Origin: Pseudonocardiaceae bacterium
Lineage (GTDB): Bacteria > Actinomycetota > Actinomycetes > Mycobacteriales > Pseudonocardiaceae
Direction of reading: 5' to 3'
NCBI GenBank assembly: GCA_009379845.1
Contig: WHSZ01000003.1
Coordinates: forward strand, 110,138 to 174,137
Length of the DNA: 64,000 bases
In this document: positions 59,655 to 64,000 of the stretch, piece by piece
Layout of the letters: each line of letters opens with the position of its first letter
How positions within the stretch are numbered: the first letter of the stretch is position 1
Translations under genes and position numbers: made by a program
Notes under the pieces: model-generated
The model's database searches: none
What the model was told of the DNA's origin: nothing
Seen by the model: only the letters and a program-made list of their open reading frames with translations

Positions 59655-61377
59655 AGCCTGGCCGGAGCCGGAGACGATCAGCACCGATGTCGCGGTGGTC
59701 GGCAGCGGCGGCGCGGGGTTGATGTGCGTGCTGCACGCCCTGTCCGCGCGACCGGACCTGAACGTGACGATCGTGAGCGAGGGAGCGGTCGGGCGGTCCG
59801 GATGCACTCGCATGGTGCAGGGCGGGTACAACGCCGTGCTGAACCCGGACGATTCGGTGGACCTGCATTTCCGGGACACGTTGCAGGGCGGCAAGTTCCT
59901 CAACGACCAGCGGCTCGCGTGGACGTTGGTGAACGACGCACCTCGGGTGATCAACGAGCTGGAGACCAGGGTGGGCTGCTTCTTCGACCGGGACGAGGAC
60001 GGCCGGATCCACCAGAAGGCCTTCGCGGGGCAGGCTTTCGACCGCACCGTGCACCGTGGCGATCTGACCGGCATCGAGATCATGGGCCGGCTGCGCGATC
60101 AAATGTTCCGGCTCGAACCGGTCGAGCTCGAGGACGTGCGCGCGCTCGATCTGGTGCACGACCGGGTCGGCCGGCTGGCCGGGCTGACCGCGATCGACAT
60201 GCGGAGCGGGCGGCCGCTGGTGCTGCGGGCCCGCGTGATCGTGGTCGCCACCGGCGGTTCGGCCACGATGTACCGGGTCGCGGCGCCCGCGCGGGAGAAG
60301 ACCGGCGACGGCGTGGCCATGTGCTGGCGTGCCGGGCTGGCCGTGCGGGACATGGAGATGCTGCAGTTCCATCCGACCGGGCTGCTCGCCGGCGACGCGC
60401 GGATGACCGGAGCGGTCCTCGAGGAAGGGCTGCGGGGCGCCGGGGCGAAGCTGTTCAACGCGGACGGCGAGCGCTACATGGCGCGCTACGACGCGGAACG
60501 GATGGAGCGTTCCACCCGGGACGTGGTCGCCCGCGCCGGCTACAGCGAGATCGTCGCGGGACGCGGAACACCCGACGGTGGCGTGCTGATCGATATCTCC
60601 CATCTCGGCGCCGAGGAGGTCGAGCGGCGCTTCCCCGGGATGGTGCAGCGAACCCGGCAGATCGGCCAGGACCTCGCGCGGGCACCGGTACGGGTGTCCC
60701 CGACCGCCCACTTCCACATGGGGGGCGTGCTGATCGACGCGGACTGCCGTACCGCGCTGGATGGCCTGCTTGTCGCCGGCGAGGACGCCGGGGGCACGCA
60801 CGGCGCGAACCGGCTGGGCGGTAACGGCGTCGCCGAATCCACCGTGTTCGGTGCTCGCGCCGGAGACACCGCCGCGGCGATCGCGCCGCATCGCCCGCTG
60901 CTTGAGCCCGAGCCGGCCGAGGTGCGTGCCTCGCTCGAACGCGCCTACGCGCCTCTCGGGCGGGACGCCGGCCCGTGGCCGTTCCCGCTGACCACGCGAC
61001 TGAAGGAGCTGATGTGGCAATGCGTCGGCGTGGTGCGCGACGCCGAGGGCCTTGCCGAAGCCAGCAAGGAACTCGACGTGCTCGCCGAGGACGTGGACCG
61101 GATCGCGGTGCCGGGTCCGCCGGAGGTCAACTTCGGCTGGCAGGAAGCCATGGACCTGGCCAATCAGGTCACCGTGGCGCGTACCATCGCGCACGCGGCC
61201 GCGTGGCGAACCGAGACGCGCGGCGCGCACGCCCGCTCGGACTACCCGGACTCGGATTCCCGGCTGCGCTACGTGGTGCAGCGGCGCGGTGCCGCGGACG
61301 GACCGGTTTCCGCGATCGAAACCGAGGTGCGCGACGTGGAGTTCAGCTACCGGGCGCCGGACGGTGATAGCACGTGA
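59641..61377 (+). CDS. Complex II-like flavoprotein subunit with altered FAD-attachment site
   Basis: Flavoprotein of 578 residues related to SdhA/FrdA. FAD-binding VAVVGSGGAGLMCVLHAL, VVATGGSATMYRV, and GGTHGANRLGGNGVAESTVFG; substrate-site segments LQFHPTGLLAG, EEGLRGAGAKLFN and TAHFHMGGV keep the usual catalytic Arg/His set. The stretch that carries the covalent flavin histidine in SdhA (S-H-T) here reads GRSGCTRMVQGG, so FAD is probably not covalently linked, unlike housekeeping SdhA. This may shift its potential toward fumarate-reductase-like or alternative-dicarboxylate chemistry. ATG at 59641. Confidence 0.88.
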   Translation: MSPGEAWPEPETISTDVAVVGSGGAGLMCVLHALSARPDLNVTIVSEGAVGRSGCTRMVQGGYNAVLNPDDSVDLHFRDTLQGGKFLNDQRLAWTLVNDAPRVINELETRVGCFFDRDEDGRIHQKAFAGQAFDRTVHRGDLTGIEIMGRLRDQMFRLEPVELEDVRALDLVHDRVGRLAGLTAIDMRSGRPLVLRARVIVVATGGSATMYRVAAPAREKTGDGVAMCWRAGLAVRDMEMLQFHPTGLLAGDARMTGAVLEEGLRGAGAKLFNADGERYMARYDAERMERSTRDVVARAGYSEIVAGRGTPDGGVLIDISHLGAEEVERRFPGMVQRTRQIGQDLARAPVRVSPTAHFHMGGVLIDADCRTALDGLLVAGEDAGGTHGANRLGGNGVAESTVFGARAGDTAAAIAPHRPLLEPEPAEVRASLERAYAPLGRDAGPWPFPLTTRLKELMWQCVGVVRDAEGLAEASKELDVLAEDVDRIAVPGPPEVNFGWQEAMDLANQVTVARTIAHAAAWRTETRGAHARSDYPDSDSRLRYVVQRRGAADGPVSAIETEVRDVEFSYRAPDGDST

Positions 61378-61877
61378 CCGTCCCGCAGTTCCTGTTCTTC
61401 TGCGCGTTCAGTGTGGTGGCGCTGGCGATCATCGCGTTCGGGGTACTGGTGGTGCGTACCGCCCAGGTCGATGACGGGGGCCCGTTCGTCTCACGCGCGC
61501 TGCTCGCCCGCCTGGCGAAGCCCGGCAGTGAGCGAGCCGAGTTGCAGCGTTGGGCGTTCTACCTGCATCGCATCAGTGGCGTGGCGCTGTTCGCCTTCCT
61601 GTGCCTGCACGTCGGTGACGTCAGCTTGTTCGTGTTCTCCCGCGAGCTCTACGACGAGGTGCACCAGGTGTACGGCAGTACCGCGATGCGCATCGGTGAG
61701 GTGGGCCTGCTGTTCGGCCTGCTGTTCCACGCGTTCAACGGCATTCGACTGGTCGCGGTGGATGTCGCGGATCTCGGCCTGGTGGCGTCCACCCGTGCGC
61801 TTTACGGCGTGGTGGCGGCGACGGTGCTGTGCGGCGGGGTCGGAACGGTCTACATCATGGCGCCGGTGATCGGATGA
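61374..61877 (+). CDS. Complex II-like cytochrome b membrane subunit (SdhC-like)
   Basis: Membrane anchor of 167 residues with about four hydrophobic segments. [28 protein letters not shown] has the HR-x-S/T-G and helix-II His pattern used for haem b and quinone binding; [20 protein letters not shown] supplies another conserved His. GTG start overlaps the flavoprotein stop (GTGA). Its presence shows the enzyme is a quinone-linked membrane complex rather than a soluble fumarate reductase. Confidence 0.85.
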   Translation: MTVPQFLFFCAFSVVALAIIAFGVLVVRTAQVDDGGPFVSRALLARLAKPGSERAELQRWAFYLHRISGVALFAFLCLHVGDVSLFVFSRELYDEVHQVYGSTAMRIGEVGLLFGLLFHAFNGIRLVAVDVADLGLVASTRALYGVVAATVLCGGVGTVYIMAPVIG

Positions 61878-62251
61878 GCGCCGAGGTGTCCGCTCGACAG
61901 GCGCGCGGGCTGACCCGGCGCCGGACCGCTTATGTGCTGCTTCGGGTGTCCGGGCTGCTGCTCGCCGTGCTGGTGCTCGGGCACTTCACCGTCACCCACG
62001 TGACCACCGATGTCGCGGACACCGATTCCCGGTTCATCGACGCCAGGTGGGCCTCGGCGCTGTGGATCACCTGGGACGGGCTGATGCTGCTCGCGACCAT
62101 CGTGCACGCGGTGCTTGGCCTGTGGGCGGTGATCGCGGACTACAGCTCCGGGCGGCGCAGGCGGCTGCTGTGGGGCGCGTTGCTCACGGTGGCCGCGGTG
62201 GTGTTCGCGGGTGGGATGACGGTGCTGGTGATCGCCGTCGCGGCGCGCTGA
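61874..62251 (+). CDS. Complex II-like membrane subunit (SdhD-like)
   Basis: A 125-residue protein with three membrane segments: [51 protein letters not shown] and [23 protein letters not shown]. Histidines in GHFTVTH and VHAVLG are candidate haem/quinone-site ligands. ATG at 61874 overlaps the preceding stop (ATGA). Last gene of the lyase/complex II operon; tyrS begins 47 bases later under its own promoter. Confidence 0.82.
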   Translation: MSAEVSARQARGLTRRRTAYVLLRVSGLLLAVLVLGHFTVTHVTTDVADTDSRFIDARWASALWITWDGLMLLATIVHAVLGLWAVIADYSSGRRRRLLWGALLTVAAVVFAGGMTVLVIAVAAR

Positions 62252-62264
62252 GGCCGGTCAGATC

Positions 62265-62294
62265 TTATGGCCCGAGGCGCTCGGACCATAATGT
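62265..62294 (+). promoter_or_regulatory. tyrS promoter (leaderless)
   Basis: TTATGG (62265-62270), 18 bases, TAATGT (62289-62294). The GTG start at 62299 follows four bases after the -10 box, so the transcript should start at the codon. Confidence 0.5.
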
Positions 62295-62298
62295 AGCC

Positions 62299-63573
62299 GT
62301 GAGCGAGCACATCCTTGACGAGCTGTCCTGGCGCGGTCTGATCGCGCAGTCCACCGACCTCGACGTGTTGCGTCGCGAGCTCGACGCGGGCCCGCTCACC
62401 GTGTATGCCGGTTTCGATCCGACGGCTCCCAGCCTGCACCTCGGCCACCTGGTGCAGATGCTGGTGCTGCGCCGGTTCCAGGATGCGGGTCATCGGCCGG
62501 TGTTGCTCGCCGGTGGCGGGACGGGCCTGATCGGCGATCCACGGGACGCCGGCGAGCGCGCGCTCAACTCGGAGGAGACGGTGCGTGAGTGGGCCGGCCG
62601 GCTGCGCGGCCAGCTGGCCAGGTCCGTGGACTTCGATCACCCGGAGGTGCCGCCGATCGAGGTCAACAACCTCGACTGGATCGGTGCCATGCCGGTGACG
62701 AGTTTCCTCCGCGATGTCGGCAAGCACTTCTCGATCAACTCGATGCTTGCGCGGGACACGGTGAAGCGGCGGCTGGAGACCGACGGCATGTCGTACACCG
62801 AGTTCAGCTACATGCTGCTGCAGGCGAACGACTTCCGGGAGCTGTTCGAGCGGCACGACGTCCGGTTGCAGGTCGGCGGATCGGACCAGTGGGGCAACAT
62901 CCTGGCCGGGGTCGATTTGATCCGGCGGGTACACGGCGCGCAGGTGCACGCGTTGACCACGCCGCTGATCACCGATTCCGAGGGACGCAAGCTCGGCAAG
63001 TCCACCGGCGGCGGCAATCTGTGGCTCGACGCGGAACTGACCTCGCCGTACGCCTGGTACCAGACCTTCGTGAACATGGCCGATACGGACGTCGCACAGT
63101 GCCTGCGGCGGCTCACCTTCCTGAGCCGGGACGAGATCGCGGAGCTGGAGGCCGCTACCAGCCAACGTCCGGCTGCCCGGTTGGCGCAGCGAAAGCTGGC
63201 CGAGGAGCTCACCTCGCTCGTGCACGGCGCCGAGCAGACCCGGCAGGTGGTCGCGGCGAGTCAGGCGCTGTTCGGCAGGGGAGAGCTTGCCGAACTTGAC
63301 GCGTCTACTTTGGATGCGGCGATGGCTGAAGTGCCGAACGGGGAGGTGAAGCTCACCGACGAGCCGACGATCGTCGATCTGCTCGTCGCCGGGGGCCTGA
63401 GCGATAGCAAGGGCGCGGCCCGCCGGACGGTGCAGGAAGGCGGGGCATACGTGAACAACGTGAAGATCGGCGAGGAGGACTGGCGCCCGAGGGCGGACGA
63501 CGCGCTGCACGGCCGGTGGCTCGTGGTGCGTCGCGGCAAACGAAACACGGCAGGCGTCCAGCTGCTCCGCTGA
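62299..63573 (+). CDS. tyrS: Tyrosyl-tRNA synthetase
   Basis: Class I synthetase, 424 residues. [19 protein letters not shown] contains the HIGH-like HLGH (about residue 45); [12 protein letters not shown] binds tyrosine; [13 protein letters not shown] is the KMSKS-type loop (about 234). The C-terminal S4 RNA-binding domain ([31 protein letters not shown]) is complete. GTG start at 62299. It precedes the rRNA operon. Confidence 0.97.
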   Translation: MSEHILDELSWRGLIAQSTDLDVLRRELDAGPLTVYAGFDPTAPSLHLGHLVQMLVLRRFQDAGHRPVLLAGGGTGLIGDPRDAGERALNSEETVREWAGRLRGQLARSVDFDHPEVPPIEVNNLDWIGAMPVTSFLRDVGKHFSINSMLARDTVKRRLETDGMSYTEFSYMLLQANDFRELFERHDVRLQVGGSDQWGNILAGVDLIRRVHGAQVHALTTPLITDSEGRKLGKSTGGGNLWLDAELTSPYAWYQTFVNMADTDVAQCLRRLTFLSRDEIAELEAATSQRPAARLAQRKLAEELTSLVHGAEQTRQVVAASQALFGRGELAELDASTLDAAMAEVPNGEVKLTDEPTIVDLLVAGGLSDSKGAARRTVQEGGAYVNNVKIGEEDWRPRADDALHGRWLVVRRGKRNTAGVQLLR

Positions 63574-63589
63574 TAGGGCGCTCACCTGC

Positions 63590-63628
63590 GAGTTTACCGG
63601 AAGGGGACCCCCCGTTTCCGGTAAACTC
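63590..63628 (+). terminator. tyrS terminator hairpin
   Basis: A 13-base perfect stem, GAGTTTACCGGAA (63590-63602) with TTCCGGTAAACTC (63616-63628), encloses a 13-base loop GGGGACCCCCCGT. It begins 17 bases after the tyrS stop and isolates it from the rRNA operon. Confidence 0.8.
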
Positions 63629-63973
63629 TGGCTCGTGTAATGTTCCTTTCCGCCAGCGCGGGACAGGCCAGAAAGTCGAAAGACCGAAGGCCAGGACCGA
63701 CTGGGGATCGCGAACCAAGCTCCCATCACGGTGGTAGAGTGGGCGACCCCCGGCGACGGCGAACAGAGTTACGTTGATACAGTGAATATCGATAAGACTT
63801 TGGTTAGTCGTTTTGCTGGATAACCTACTCCTTTGTACATCCGTTGCGGTGTGCTCGGGGCGTGTTGTTTGAGAACTCAACAGTGTGTCGTAGTGTTTTG
63901 TTTGTGAGTTTGTTGTTTGTGTGCCCTTTTTTGGGTTTTTTTTGAGTGTTTTTTTGCCAGGGTTTTATTGGTT
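63629..63973 (+). promoter_or_regulatory. rRNA operon promoter/leader region with boxA-like antitermination site
   Basis: This gene-free, comparatively AT-rich stretch leads into 16S rRNA. Possible -10 boxes are TAATGT (63638-63643) and TAGAGT near 63734; the exact starts cannot be chosen by eye. TTGTTTGAGAACTCAACAG (about 63864-63882) is the conserved actinobacterial rrn leader motif containing boxA, and TGTTG/CAACA around it can pair. The following T- and G-rich segment (63895-63970) is typical of the region paired by RNase III processing. Confidence 0.65.
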
Positions 63974-64000
63974 CATTGTTGGAGAGTTTGATCCTGGCTC
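63974..64000 (+). rRNA. rrs: 16S ribosomal RNA, first bases (cut by window edge)
   Basis: The window ends with GGAGAGTTTGATCCTGGCTC (63981-64000), the universal 5' end of 16S rRNA, following CATTGTT. The mature 5' end is placed a few bases before GGAGAG by comparison with actinobacterial rRNAs; only about 27 bases are present. Confidence 0.95.

Noticed and set aside
58929..62251. Calling this the housekeeping succinate dehydrogenase
   Set aside because: Altered FAD-attachment stretch, lyase in the same operon and the sulfonate-cluster operator argue for a specialised enzyme, though succinate activity cannot be excluded.
63895..63960. T-rich tract before 16S rRNA read as an intrinsic terminator
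   Set aside because: It follows the boxA-like motif and directly precedes the 16S 5' end; such T-rich leader segments belong to rRNA processing.

Overview
The window is chromosomal DNA of a high-GC actinomycete. Coding regions are strongly G/C-biased at third codon positions, GTG starts are common, several genes are leaderless behind TANNNT -10 boxes, and the argCJBDFRGH, infC-rpmI-rplT, pheST and tyrS-rrn arrangements are actinobacterial. The gene content fits the Pseudonocardiaceae (Amycolatopsis-like), but species cannot be read from this sequence. I see no insertion sequence, prophage, CRISPR array or tRNA gene.

Layout. 0-9.4 kb: 5' part of hisS, a GH172 (DUF2961) glycosidase divergent from a secreted phosphodiester glycosidase, a lactonase / hydroxyacid-oxoacid transhydrogenase / zinc-ribbon operon, and an MFS exporter facing soxR across a SoxR-type promoter. 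9.4-15.3 kb: a membrane protein with a possible amyloid-signalling (RHIM/BASS3-like) N-terminus, a decayed partial copy of a metallo-hydrolase gene, a DinB / NTF2-like / metallo-hydrolase set, and uvrA behind a PafBC-type DNA-damage promoter. 15.3-20.2 kb: an ECF42-type sigma factor with its YCII partner, and small detoxification-type proteins. 20.2-27.4 kb: dctA with a CitA/CitB-like two-component pair, then D-aminoacylase, D-serine/threonine dehydratase-like enzyme and RidA. 27.4-37.2 kb: infC (ATC start), rpmI, rplT, an rRNA methyltransferase, pheST, a methyltransferase, an AlkD-like protein, and an IclR regulator divergent from a betaine-homocysteine methyltransferase. 37.4-46.6 kb: the complete arginine operon with an ARG-box-like promoter and a large hairpin before argH, then a 3-methyladenine DNA glycosylase.

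The most unusual part is 46.6-62.3 kb. It encodes a YeiH-type exporter with a LysR regulator, (R)-sulfolactate sulfo-lyase (SuyA, SuyB), two sulfolactate dehydrogenases (SlcC, ComC), a FadR-type GntR regulator, a sulfonate-type ABC importer and a TauE-type exporter. An operon of an argininosuccinate-lyase/fumarase-superfamily enzyme plus a complete complex II-like quinone oxidoreductase follows. A WGGYCNNACCW-type operator occurs at the suyAB, slcC-comC, gntR, ABC and lyase/complex II promoters, so the whole set is probably one regulon.

I infer a sulfonate mirror of the TCA cycle. The complex II homologue would oxidise 3-sulfopropionate (succinate analogue) to sulfoacrylate (fumarate analogue). 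The lyase homologue would hydrate this to sulfolactate (malate analogue). SlcC/ComC would interconvert the enantiomers through sulfopyruvate, SuyAB would release sulfite and pyruvate, and the exporters would remove sulfite. The window ends with tyrS, its terminator, the rrn leader and the first bases of 16S rRNA.
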